45,222 bases of DNA from Mikrocytos mackini. Taxonomy: Eukaryota > Endomyxa > Ascetosporea > Mikrocytida > Mikrocytiidae. The translations under genes were made by a program, and so were the position numbers. The stretch is from NCBI GenBank assembly GCA_030180075.1, contig JASNJN010000008.1, positions 1-45,222 of the forward strand, given 5' to 3'. Below are positions 32,196 through 41,960 of the stretch, piece after piece (within the stretch, counting starts at the first letter, position 1; the number at the start of each line of letters is the position of its first letter). Below the pieces are notes generated by a model that saw only the letters and a program-made list of their open reading frames with translations, had not been told where the DNA came from and searched no databases.

Positions 32196-32960
32196 TAATG
32201 ATGCTATCAACAAATAGCACAGTTTACAAGAAATGATGGGAGATGTAAAACTCAGACCGGAATAAGAAGATTCCGCAATCACATCTAGCACCTGTATTGT
32301 TTCCAATGAAACAATGGGAAATTTTGTGTTAGACCTTAAAGGACATTTAGAGCGTGAGGCGATTAAATGCTTGCTAGTCATAGTGAACTACTACAGCAAG
32401 TGTCAGGAATAATACCAGTTGTCAAAATATCGAGCATGTAAATAATAAACAAGGCAAGACAAACGTGTATGAGATTTGGACACCAAAAGAAGTTGTCACT
32501 GACAATAGGATATAGTTGTTATCCAATGAATTCAATGAATTCCTAAAAGATAATGATAAATCACAATAGGGTGGCGTTATATGCATCACGCCAGAATGGA
32601 CTGTGCAGCAATTCGACCGCGTGATCGCGGATAAGCTTACAGAAGCTCAAAAGGTCATATGAAGCAAAAGAGAAACCACCAATGAGATATTGTTTCAGTA
32701 CAGAGATTTCGCCCTACGAACATATTTGTATAAGAATTTAAGGGGAGAAAGAAGATTGATTCTGAGGTAGTCAGGCAGAAACGGAACTTTCAAAAGAATA
32801 CCATTACCATTGAAACATTTTCCAATTTACAGATGTCCATATGAAGAAATAATAAAAATTAAAAAGATGAGGCGGTACACTACCTTGATCAACGAGGGCG
32901 AAGAAGGTGGGGAAAGCATCAATAGCTCCGATGAACTGGAAGAAACGGGGCTTAGGTAGG
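32196..32960 (+). pseudogene. Decayed Ty3/gypsy-type integrase
   Basis: Plus-strand translation gives broken pieces of a retrotransposon integrase. In order: LAPVLFPMKQWEI; then, in another frame, VLDLKGHL and LLVIVNYYSKCQE (family form IDL.GPL ... VIVDYYSK, with the Asp here Asn); TPKEVVTDNR and LSNEFNEFLKDN around 32480-32560; and TPEWTVQQFDRVIADKL near 32590-32640, where the catalytic Glu position reads Gln. Stops and frameshifts interrupt the rest. Lost catalytic residues show long-term decay. The remnant ends about 460 bp upstream of the giant gene. No LTRs were identified. Confidence 0.8.
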
Positions 32961-33421
32961 ACACATATATTCCAAGAAACCCCGATTAATATAAATCAAG
33001 CTGTAAACAGAATCAAACTCATTTATTTACGAACAGAATTTAACCATGAATAAAATTTTATAAAAGATATGAGAAGTGTCATTGCGATGCAAGTAAATAA
33101 AAAATAAAACCCCTTTTAAAAGTTTAACATAATAGCAACTTACTTAACCCCATACACAATTAAGTTGTAGTATAAACATAAATTAAGGTCAATATACCAT
33201 TTCTCCCCATTAGATTGTGTTGGTTAGAGAGTTCCTTTTAAATTCAGCCCTTTGTTTTTTTTTGCATTTTAGTTTATTTCGGATAATAATCAGTACTATT
33301 TGAACAAACCTGTTTTAAAAACTAGAGTTAAGGGTATAGAATTGTTTGGATATGCCTATAAACGCTGTATGGTTTTTACCCACTAAAAGAATGCGAAGTT
33401 TAACTTTTCAAAAAATATATA
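32961..33421. other. 5' flank of the giant gene
   Basis: AT-rich, 460 bp. The last bases run AACTTTTCAAAAAATATATA into the ATG, giving a start-proximal A/T tract like those of H2B and uL5. TTACCCACT about 45 bp upstream is a possible C-rich signal, but this is speculative. Confidence 0.45.
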
Positions 33422-36400
33422 ATGTTAACTGAAGATAGCAGAAAATCTCTTTCTGGGAAGAATACAACAACAAAAACCGCTAAAAGCGGCCGATCATTTA
33501 GATTGATTAAATTTGGTCTCTATTTCTTTCTGTTTATATTCATTGGATATTTGGTTGTGCTATTTTTGGCACTCAATGATGTGAACGACCAAACCAGAAG
33601 TATAGCAGCATATGACAGAATACAAAGGAGCAAAAAAAATTCCAAGCTAGTAATAAGCGGTGAAAATCTTCACGAATCCTCCAAGTACGATCCAGACCAC
33701 ACAAAAGTGGACCGTACCAACAAACAAATAAAAGACTCCTTTGGTTCGAACGAAATCAGAATAGACAATACTCCAGCTGTAGGAGTTACTGATGACGGAG
33801 TCAAGATTGGCTCCGCTAAAACAGAGTTTTTAGGAGAAAGTGTGGATATGGACGGGGATCTCTCATACAACAAAGAAGGGGCAAACATGCAACTTAATAT
33901 GAAGAATGCAGATGGCACCCTTCTTTCTCAGACTGTTGCTAAGAAGAATCCTGGCCACGATCTGGGTAGTCTCGAAGACGACCAGGGGGTTTATAGCTCG
34001 TCTGTTTCGTTTTCATCACAGTCCGGTCTGCATGCGAACTCAGAGGTTGAACCATACAACAACAAGGCATTGGCTAGCCTGTTCGAGATTGACGCATCGG
34101 CCGATAAAGACGAAGAATACGTTCCTAATACAGTTTGCAACACAAAAGAAAATGTCGCACTCTATAAGAACTTTAAAGCCAAACTTAAAGGCGAAATACA
34201 GAACAACAAACTTCCAAAGCTTGAAATACTTAACATACCAGACATATGTATCGGAAACTCTTCATTCAAACATAATAGCATAGAAATCGAACTCGTGCCC
34301 GGTTCGACTAGCAAGTACATCTATACATTCAAGACAACCGCAGTACTCAAAGGGTTGACCACAGAATTTCCTGAAGCGGGGGTCAAAATGAGCGGACACT
34401 TGGAAACTTCAAAGAAAGCTACCATACAATTAACAGGGCCTTTGAAAAAATTCAACTTCGGTACCGACAACAAAGTTAACGATTTCATCAAGTTAAAAAA
34501 CTGCTCTTTAAACTTAATTATATCCCCGGCCAAGACAGAACAATTTAGCGGATCGGTGAACTGTGATATACAGAACCTTTATATGTTCGAAGGAGGAGAC
34601 AACATAAACGTTGGGCACAATCAAGCTACAGTTGACATCCAAGACCTTCTTGTGGATAATCATAGAAACTATGTGACGATAAAAACAGATGGTAGTTTCA
34701 ACATAGAAGAGAAACTCATGCTTAGGAATGTCAACCTAAGGCTTATAACTATGAATGCGAAAACAACAGCTCTTATTCAAGGCAAGGTTGAGTTCAACTT
34801 GGGCCATAGCAATGCTTGGCTTTTAAAATGCCAAGGCATAGGAAGATCAAATGGCGCTGCTTCTTTCATAATAGATTCAGATTGCAGCTCTCTTCAATGG
34901 GCTGAAATTGGCACTCACCTAGAAAATATAATTCTCAACTATACCAAAGGACGAGGAGCACAATTAATAGCTGATTTAAGAGTGTTCGGGAGAGAGTTGA
35001 AAATAGATCAACAAATCAAAGACGTGAGGCATTTTAAGATCGAAATTCCATTCGATTTCAATTCGTTAAAACAGATATTTAACAGTCCCAGCGCAAAGAA
35101 CAACCTATTAAAAGAATTCATTGGACTACAAGCAGTAAAGAAGGAACTGTTGAATATAAAGTCAGGATACCTGGATTTTTCTAAACCAGTCCCAGCACTT
35201 ACATTCCCATTACTCGGTGTTTTACAAAAGAAAAAGTTAGAAATGAATAATGTCAAACTGCTATATTTAGGTTACAAAAAAGAAGACATAATAAACATGC
35301 GATTTTTGCTGAAAGATGTTAGCCTAAACGACTTTCTAATTTCGACTGAAGATAACACACTAAACTCTTTAGGCGCGAAGAAAATCAGATATTACAATGA
35401 GAGATTTAATTCCATAAACGTTACAATCGGGAATTTCATTTCTAGCCGGGTTGAAGGCTACACCACAGAAGATCAAGCCAACTTCAAAACAAACGGTGCA
35501 AGGTTTACCATCAATTCAGAGTTTTACAAATTGCTTGGTTCTAAAACAGGGTTTACCAAGTTAGATTCCCTCATTGTAAAAAACAGAATAATTGCTGACT
35601 TTACCAATAACAAACTTTTAAACGATTTGATTTTAGAAGAAGATATAAACATTGGGGATTTCATCAGTCTTAGCGAAGTGCAGTTCGAAATCACCGATGG
35701 AAAGATAACCATTAAAAAAGCAATAATCGACGTTAAAAAAGACGAAACGAATCTAAACCTAAATATGCTGGATAGTAAAACAACATCCGTTGAATTGAGT
35801 GACAATAAAATAGTGTTGAACATACCTGAAGCTATAGATACAGGTAGTAACAGTATATCAAATGTTAAACTAACAATACAAAACGAGGGAGGTAAACATA
35901 CATATACATTGGAAGGTCTCAAAACATTCACATCAAAAAACACGCGAAATTCAGTCCCTTTCAAAATAACATACCCCAGTGCCACGGGGATCGGTTATTC
36001 TGCATTTGTTGCCAATGAAGATACGGAAAGCGAAGACTTCAAAAAGCTATGCCCAGCCGCAATGAACCTCAATAAAGAAGTTCATCTGGGGAAACTCACA
36101 ATAAAAATAGAATACTTCCAACTGTCGACGGGTTGTGTTTCCATTTTGGCAAACTTGAGCCTATTCGGGAAGAACTATGAACTCAGGTTACAAAAAACTA
36201 AAATTAGTGCTGAAGAAAAAGAATCGTCATACTTAATCCTAAAAGGCTCTCTTTATGCAGAGAACTCTATATTCACTAAACCACTCAATATAGAGCTCAA
36301 CCTTCCGGTTAACCACGAAACGAAGGAGATAGGTTCTCCAATTGAACTCATAAAGATTAAATTAGAAGCTGAATTGAACTTATTCGGAGGAACTATAACA

Positions 36401-39400
36401 GCGCATATTGACAATCTAACCGATTCGACAAAACAGTGTGAGATTCGAGTTCACAACTTACCCATAAAAGGTGGATTTTTACTAATAAAAGATATAATAA
36501 TACAGTATAACCAAGAACATGAAGCTTTTTCTGCCGATGTGAATATATCTTTAAAAGACCATTTTGATGCCACATTATCGGGAAACTTCAAAACCCAAAA
36601 CAAGTCATGGGATTTAGAAGGATATGTGAAGAATCCGCTTCCAAACTTACCTAAAACAGAGACGGACCTTTTCAAATTGGTTGTTAAAAGTGATCCATTG
36701 TTTATCGCACTTGAAAGTAATTTTGACTTTAAGGGTTTCAAAGCACATGGGATGTTGGTATATGATCAATCAAAGGGAAGTTTCGATGTCAGTTTCCCAG
36801 TAATACAACTTGGGCCATACGTTAGGTTGAGTCAATTAAAAATGAACAACAAAACACCAGGTGAGGAAATTTATCAAGGTCAGTTGTCATTAGGCGAGTG
36901 CTCGGACGACAAATCTTCACCATTTTGCTTGAACTCTATGGGAGTTTCTGTAAAGAAAACCAAAGCAGAGCTTTCGGTAGACACAATGCTTGAAAGTCTA
37001 TCTATTAACACACCTTTCGGTTTAGAAATAGAAATGAGAGAGATTATTGTTCAAGTTAAGAAATATTTGGAAAAGAGTCCAGATAAACTAGAGAAGGACA
37101 GCACTATGTTACTCAATTTTGAGGATGCAAACGATGTCAAAGAACATAAAGATTACGATGTTCATCTGTCTGGGACAGGTGCAGTGAAGTTAAAGGGCGG
37201 CAAAGAATTTTTGTTGCAGACTAAATTAGAATTACACGATGATATGGTGCTCGAGTTCTCTGCATCAAACACAACACTGGCTTTAGTTGAATTGCTACAA
37301 GCATTGGGAGTTCCTGGCCTAGACAAACTTGGAAAATACCTCAACAGTCATGCGTCACAGTTCACAATAAAGATTACAAAGACAGGCGGGGTATTTGAGG
37401 CACTGGTAAAAGGGTCAGAAACCCTATCGAAGGAGAACCACCTATACATCTACTTCAACCATACAACAGAGAAATATGTGATTTCTTATGTAAAAACAAC
37501 ACCCACCGCTCTGTCGGAACTGTTCCCAGTAAACTCTAACTTCACAATACAAAACCTCAAACTGCAAGCAACTAATTGTGCAGCTACGAACAATTGTTCT
37601 GGTAACAAGGAAACTAATGAAGAAATTAACAAACTTCAAATCTTAGAAAACAATAAACTTATTCTGGAAGGCGAGGCTTCGTTCAGTTCGTTCTCTTCAC
37701 ACGCACAGGATATTCAGCCTGTTTTGAACCTCGGCGCCAAGCCGATATCAACAGTTAAAATTAGTACCAAAATAGATTTAATAAAGCCTTCAGACAACAC
37801 AATCTTAAAAGCAGAACTGGAGAATATAAAAATAGGAAACTCAGTTGATTTGAGTTTGAGTCTTGATTTAGAAGTGAAAGACAAGGAGTTACTTATACAT
37901 TCAAATTCTTCAATCATAATTGCGAAGAATAAATACCTAGAAGCTGCAGTAATCAACATGGAGTTCACAAGCGATTCGGATAAGGTGTTATTCTTTGTAA
38001 AAGGAGGCTCGCCAAACTCTAAGAGCGAAGCTTCGTCAAGAGATGTTGTGATCAAATACAACGACGTTTCTTTGTTGAAATTGGAAGATATAGACATAAA
38101 GCTTCAATTTAATAAAAACTCAAGCAAACTTGAGCAATCCCATTTCTACGGTACTATAAAGCTTCTTAAAATAAACAAAGAAATCAAAGCAACAATAGAG
38201 TTATTCAAGCCTGAAGAAGTGGGAGGCAGCGACGATTCGGGAAAAGTGAGCGAGATGACCATCGATCTCGACGTATCAAACCTCACTGTAGAAGACACCA
38301 TCAAATCGTTCGGAGATGACTCATCCATGCCCGATATAAAAATATTAGACAACAAACTAACGGAAAAGGGAGATATGAAGAAGGCACTTCGTAATGCAGT
38401 AGGGTCGGTGCAAATAAAGGTGCGCACAAAACCCGAAACATACGTTTTAATAGACATTAAATCCAGTAAGATTAACGCAAGTGGTGTAGTTATAAACTTC
38501 GACTTCGTGTTAGTTGTAGAGAATTTGGAGGGAAGCAAGAATGTGACTGTTATGTTCAAAATCAACGGAAAATCGAATTTGGTAGATTTACAAACTGTAA
38601 AAGCTAAGAATGAAAAACTTAAGAATATGACCATGTTCAAAGGGCTATTCCTTTTGTCATATTACTCAGACATCAAATCCATAAAGAAACTGTCACACAA
38701 ACTAGATACAGGAAACATTATAGAAGAGAACTGTAATTTTGATTTCTATAAGAAACAGACATCCTCTTCTTTGCCTTCGTTGAGTGAAACGGACGGCTCT
38801 TTATTTATTTGTTTCGACGCGGAAGTAGACAAGATTACAGATGCATTCGACTTCGACATTGACGTCGTGTTTGTCGGATATCTTAGTAAGAAACAAGTAG
38901 TAATATCCGGTGCATTAAACTACGTAAAGTACATAAACAAAAAGAGGGGCATAGATATTAAAATCGAGAATGCCAATTTGTTGATTGAAAAAACATTCAG
39001 TAGGAATGGAATCGTAATAAAAGCGGGCATTGAAGGAAGCGTGAAATTCGCAAATGGAAAGCAGTTTGTAGACTTTACAGGGTACATTGATTTAGAGGAC
39101 AAGAGTTTGCTTACTGAAATAGAAGTGAACGGAAGTCTGAACGTAATCGGCGACTTCTATCTGAATAACGCTAGACTTTACGTAACATTACGCCAAGAAG
39201 ATAAAAACGACTATATTAGGTTAGAGGGGATGACGGAAATAAGGGCACTTCCCAGTAGCTTCGCTCCGGTTAGTAAGGTGGCCACTGTGAAGAAGGGTTA
39301 CTTTGACATATTGCTTTACTTAGACCTAAATCAAATGAGATCGAGCATAACAGACATTAAAGAAGTAGGCGTGTTGTTGTTCTTAAAAGCAGAAAACTTC

Positions 39401-40942
39401 AACTTCGGGAGCCTTCTTCCAAAAGGAGATAGCCTTATAAGGACATATGTTCATCGTGCTCTATCAAAGATAGAAATAGGCAAGGTTTCGTTCATATTAA
39501 ACACACTGCCGGAAGTTGACCACGATGGAGATCCTGACTTCGATCCATTTGAAGACGAAGACGGAGAAGACAAGGCAACTAAAGACTACGGGCTAGTGAC
39601 AGAAAGAAACTTTAAAAAACTAGATTCTTTGGTGGTCAAGAGTGAGATATCCAAATTCCCTAAAGGAATAACATTTAATCTTGAAGACATTCGTTTTTTC
39701 AACTTCAGAGGATTAGCGAGGTTCAGACACCACAACGAGCTAGTAGAGGTGTATTGTGTAGTTTACCCACTGGAGATCAAACTAGGGAAACTACCAATTC
39801 TCACCATCAGAGGGTTAAACGAAAAGTTCCCCAATTTTGAAGTTGTACTCAAAAGAAATAAAGGCGTCTCGTTTGTACGTGTTAAAGGAGGCGTCTTTGT
39901 GTTTGGCGTTATTGGCGGGGCTGGGACAATAATAAGAGACGACGTAAAGGAGAATGGTGTTTGGAACATAGAAGGAGAGATTAAACTATTGGTCACTTAC
40001 CAGCTGACAATGAAGATTACCGGGGACAATTTACTAAAACCCAAGAAAATCGGAATGAGGATGTTTGCCGGACCAGCCTCTTTTTCTCAGGTGTTCGTCG
40101 ACATAGAAGAAAAGATCAACACAGGACAGGCGGATCTCGAAAAGAGCCTGAATAGTTCTCTCAGTCTTGAAACGATTGAAAATGCCTATATGGAAAGATT
40201 AAAGACACTCTATAAAGAAAAAGATGAGAGAATTATGGAAATATACAAAAAACAAAAGATCACAGATCAGGATCTTCAAGACTACATCAAGATTAATTTG
40301 GACATAGACGAAGACCAGCACAAAGAAGACATCCTCGATAAAGAACTTGATATAATGGAGAAGAAGAAAGAGGACGATGAGGATATGTTCAAATCTGTCG
40401 AGGCGAAGATAGGAGAAATGAAAAAACAGATAACCGAAAATCAACAGAAAATTAAAACTAGATGGTCTTGGTGCAAGAGATTCAGATTGAAGACCAAATC
40501 CATCTTTAAGTTCGACATAAAGAAAACTTTCGACGCGAAAGTAATTGAACTTAATCTCAGAATAGCGGCTGCCTGGGTTAAGTACATTCTGAAGAAGATA
40601 GGGCACTACACAATGAAGTATCTCGGGAAACCTCTACTTATATTGGCAAAGTGGATAGTGAGGGCACTTTCACTCGGCCAGGCCATTCTATCTGTCCAGT
40701 CTATGGAAGCGTTAGTTGAGGACGTGGACGCAAATAAAGAGATACAGGTTGCTAAGGTGACCCTCGTAACAGTAGTAGGACCCGATGAAATCAAAGTACA
40801 TCAAGAAATGAATGTAGGACACTTGACTTCGTATTGGACTCTTGTATCAACCCTGATAGTGCTAATAATAAAAGTGGTGATACAACTAGGAAAAGACTTA
40901 TTCAAAGTATTCAAAAAATTCGCAGCATTAGTCGGCGGATGA
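33422..40942 (+). CDS. Giant (2506 aa) membrane-anchored, beta-repeat-rich protein, unknown family
   Basis: One uninterrupted frame. Residues 1-30 are basic and hydroxyl-rich, followed by a transmembrane anchor at about 31-52 (LYFFLFIFIGYLVVLFLAL). Positive charge before the anchor suggests the N terminus is cytosolic and the rest lumenal or extracellular (type II). Residues about 240-2200 are long alternating polar/hydrophobic strands in repeated blocks with shared cadence, for example IGDFISLSEVQFEI, LGPYVRLSQLKM and IGNSVDLSLSLDL, with about 18 N-x-S/T sequons and few Cys. An acidic patch lies near 2033. A Lys/Glu-rich probable coiled coil spans about 2236-2343, then a hydrophobic helical segment and a second membrane segment at about 2471-2488. 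Extended beta-strand arrays of this kind resemble AsmA/TamB or bridge-like lipid-transfer proteins in general shape, but no family signature was recognised. The gene is the longest and least AT-rich in the window. Confidence 0.95.
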   Translation: MLTEDSRKSLSGKNTTTKTAKSGRSFRLIKFGLYFFLFIFIGYLVVLFLALNDVNDQTRSIAAYDRIQRSKKNSKLVISGENLHESSKYDPDHTKVDRTNKQIKDSFGSNEIRIDNTPAVGVTDDGVKIGSAKTEFLGESVDMDGDLSYNKEGANMQLNMKNADGTLLSQTVAKKNPGHDLGSLEDDQGVYSSSVSFSSQSGLHANSEVEPYNNKALASLFEIDASADKDEEYVPNTVCNTKENVALYKNFKAKLKGEIQNNKLPKLEILNIPDICIGNSSFKHNSIEIELVPGSTSKYIYTFKTTAVLKGLTTEFPEAGVKMSGHLETSKKATIQLTGPLKKFNFGTDNKVNDFIKLKNCSLNLIISPAKTEQFSGSVNCDIQNLYMFEGGDNINVGHNQATVDIQDLLVDNHRNYVTIKTDGSFNIEEKLMLRNVNLRLITMNAKTTALIQGKVEFNLGHSNAWLLKCQGIGRSNGAASFIIDSDCSSLQWAEIGTHLENIILNYTKGRGAQLIADLRVFGRELKIDQQIKDVRHFKIEIPFDFNSLKQIFNSPSAKNNLLKEFIGLQAVKKELLNIKSGYLDFSKPVPALTFPLLGVLQKKKLEMNNVKLLYLGYKKEDIINMRFLLKDVSLNDFLISTEDNTLNSLGAKKIRYYNERFNSINVTIGNFISSRVEGYTTEDQANFKTNGARFTINSEFYKLLGSKTGFTKLDSLIVKNRIIADFTNNKLLNDLILEEDINIGDFISLSEVQFEITDGKITIKKAIIDVKKDETNLNLNMLDSKTTSVELSDNKIVLNIPEAIDTGSNSISNVKLTIQNEGGKHTYTLEGLKTFTSKNTRNSVPFKITYPSATGIGYSAFVANEDTESEDFKKLCPAAMNLNKEVHLGKLTIKIEYFQLSTGCVSILANLSLFGKNYELRLQKTKISAEEKESSYLILKGSLYAENSIFTKPLNIELNLPVNHETKEIGSPIELIKIKLEAELNLFGGTITAHIDNLTDSTKQCEIRVHNLPIKGGFLLIKDIIIQYNQEHEAFSADVNISLKDHFDATLSGNFKTQNKSWDLEGYVKNPLPNLPKTETDLFKLVVKSDPLFIALESNFDFKGFKAHGMLVYDQSKGSFDVSFPVIQLGPYVRLSQLKMNNKTPGEEIYQGQLSLGECSDDKSSPFCLNSMGVSVKKTKAELSVDTMLESLSINTPFGLEIEMREIIVQVKKYLEKSPDKLEKDSTMLLNFEDANDVKEHKDYDVHLSGTGAVKLKGGKEFLLQTKLELHDDMVLEFSASNTTLALVELLQALGVPGLDKLGKYLNSHASQFTIKITKTGGVFEALVKGSETLSKENHLYIYFNHTTEKYVISYVKTTPTALSELFPVNSNFTIQNLKLQATNCAATNNCSGNKETNEEINKLQILENNKLILEGEASFSSFSSHAQDIQPVLNLGAKPISTVKISTKIDLIKPSDNTILKAELENIKIGNSVDLSLSLDLEVKDKELLIHSNSSIIIAKNKYLEAAVINMEFTSDSDKVLFFVKGGSPNSKSEASSRDVVIKYNDVSLLKLEDIDIKLQFNKNSSKLEQSHFYGTIKLLKINKEIKATIELFKPEEVGGSDDSGKVSEMTIDLDVSNLTVEDTIKSFGDDSSMPDIKILDNKLTEKGDMKKALRNAVGSVQIKVRTKPETYVLIDIKSSKINASGVVINFDFVLVVENLEGSKNVTVMFKINGKSNLVDLQTVKAKNEKLKNMTMFKGLFLLSYYSDIKSIKKLSHKLDTGNIIEENCNFDFYKKQTSSSLPSLSETDGSLFICFDAEVDKITDAFDFDIDVVFVGYLSKKQVVISGALNYVKYINKKRGIDIKIENANLLIEKTFSRNGIVIKAGIEGSVKFANGKQFVDFTGYIDLEDKSLLTEIEVNGSLNVIGDFYLNNARLYVTLRQEDKNDYIRLEGMTEIRALPSSFAPVSKVATVKKGYFDILLYLDLNQMRSSITDIKEVGVLLFLKAENFNFGSLLPKGDSLIRTYVHRALSKIEIGKVSFILNTLPEVDHDGDPDFDPFEDEDGEDKATKDYGLVTERNFKKLDSLVVKSEISKFPKGITFNLEDIRFFNFRGLARFRHHNELVEVYCVVYPLEIKLGKLPILTIRGLNEKFPNFEVVLKRNKGVSFVRVKGGVFVFGVIGGAGTIIRDDVKENGVWNIEGEIKLLVTYQLTMKITGDNLLKPKKIGMRMFAGPASFSQVFVDIEEKINTGQADLEKSLNSSLSLETIENAYMERLKTLYKEKDERIMEIYKKQKITDQDLQDYIKINLDIDEDQHKEDILDKELDIMEKKKEDDEDMFKSVEAKIGEMKKQITENQQKIKTRWSWCKRFRLKTKSIFKFDIKKTFDAKVIELNLRIAAAWVKYILKKIGHYTMKYLGKPLLILAKWIVRALSLGQAILSVQSMEALVEDVDANKEIQVAKVTLVTVVGPDEIKVHQEMNVGHLTSYWTLVSTLIVLIIKVVIQLGKDLFKVFKKFAALVGG

Positions 40943-41323
40943 GTGCGTAAATAAATATATTATGTCTATAAATATAAAACAAACGGATTTGTTTTTACTT
41001 ATTCAGAAAAATAGGCCGATATGTTGAATAAAAGCAATATTTCGCAAATTCGGACGTTGTGTTATACAAATGAGAATATTGTTGGTAAATTCGTTCTAAG
41101 TTTGTACAGGGAAATATTATGGTGTGTTGTAGAAAGCTTGGGGCTCGAAATGAATAAACATAGTCTTTGGTCGCTATAAACGATTAAATGGAGGAGGATT
41201 TGTATTTTCTTTTAATTTTCGGTTATATAGTTTTAGTGGGATGACGTCGTTATATTCAGCCAATGTTGTTTGATTTAGCTACCATACGACAAAAGCAAGT
41301 TTTGTAAAATTAATTTTTTAAAA
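40943..41323. other. Intergenic region between the giant gene and uL5
   Basis: About 380 bp, AT-rich. It contains TGACGTC-like sequence near 41240 and ends in an A/T tract before uL5. No RNA gene was seen. Confidence 0.55.
41300..41323 (+). promoter_or_regulatory. A/T tract abutting the uL5 start
   Basis: The start is preceded by AAAATTAATTTTTTAAAA, closely like the tract before both H2B copies and before the Tc1 transposase ATG. Role inferred from position and recurrence. Confidence 0.5.
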
Positions 41324-41845
41324 ATGACATCGACCAAAGCTAAAAACCCTATGAGAGAGCTAACAATTGCGAAAGTCGTCATCAATGCTTGTATTGGAGA
41401 CAAACCTGACCAGCTTCAAAAGGTCGCTGAGACGCTCAAGGAGTTTACCGGACAAGATTGTAAGTTCGGAAAGGCAAAAAAAACCATCAGACAATGGGAT
41501 GTTCGAAGAAGTAGAGGAATCAGCGTCTATGTCACACTGAGAGGAGAAAAGGCAATTGAAATATTAAAGAAGGGCATTTGTGCCAAAGAGTTCACTCTCA
41601 AATCAACTTGTGTCACACCTAAAGGGCACTTGAACTTTGGATTGAGCGAGCACATCGACTTGGGGATTAAGTACGACCCTTCTGTGGGTATATTCGGGCT
41701 TCATATGGCCGTCGTCATGAGAAGGAGAGGTCAACGAGTTGCCGATAGGAAAATAAAAAAGAGCAAGATCGGGAACAACCATAAGATAACCCCCGAAGAG
41801 TCGAGGGAATGGTTTAAAGAAGAACTCCAACTTGAATTTATTTAA
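41324..41845 (+). CDS. RPL11: Large ribosomal subunit protein uL5
   Basis: A 173-residue protein, the usual length of eukaryotic uL5 (RPL11). Diagnostic stretches are NPMRELTIAKVVINACIG (8-25), the FGKAKKTIRQWDVRRSRGI block, NFGLSEHIDLGIKYDPS and GIFGLHMAVVMRRRG. It binds 5S rRNA with uL18 in the central protuberance of the 60S subunit. The 3' end converges on the gene at 41961 with 115 bp between them. The frame is intact and intronless. Confidence 0.98.
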   Translation: MTSTKAKNPMRELTIAKVVINACIGDKPDQLQKVAETLKEFTGQDCKFGKAKKTIRQWDVRRSRGISVYVTLRGEKAIEILKKGICAKEFTLKSTCVTPKGHLNFGLSEHIDLGIKYDPSVGIFGLHMAVVMRRRGQRVADRKIKKSKIGNNHKITPEESREWFKEELQLEFI

Positions 41846-41960
41846 ATAAAGTAGTAAGTTATTATAAAGTATCACGAATAACAATTAAACAAAATATATA
41901 AAATTTCTATTTGATTCTAATTATGTTGAGAAATACTGGTATTGTCTGTAATGGTAAAAT

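Noticed and set aside
33670-40794. Many 60-164 codon frames antisense to the giant gene
   Set aside because: Shadows of the sense coding sequence without independent domain content.
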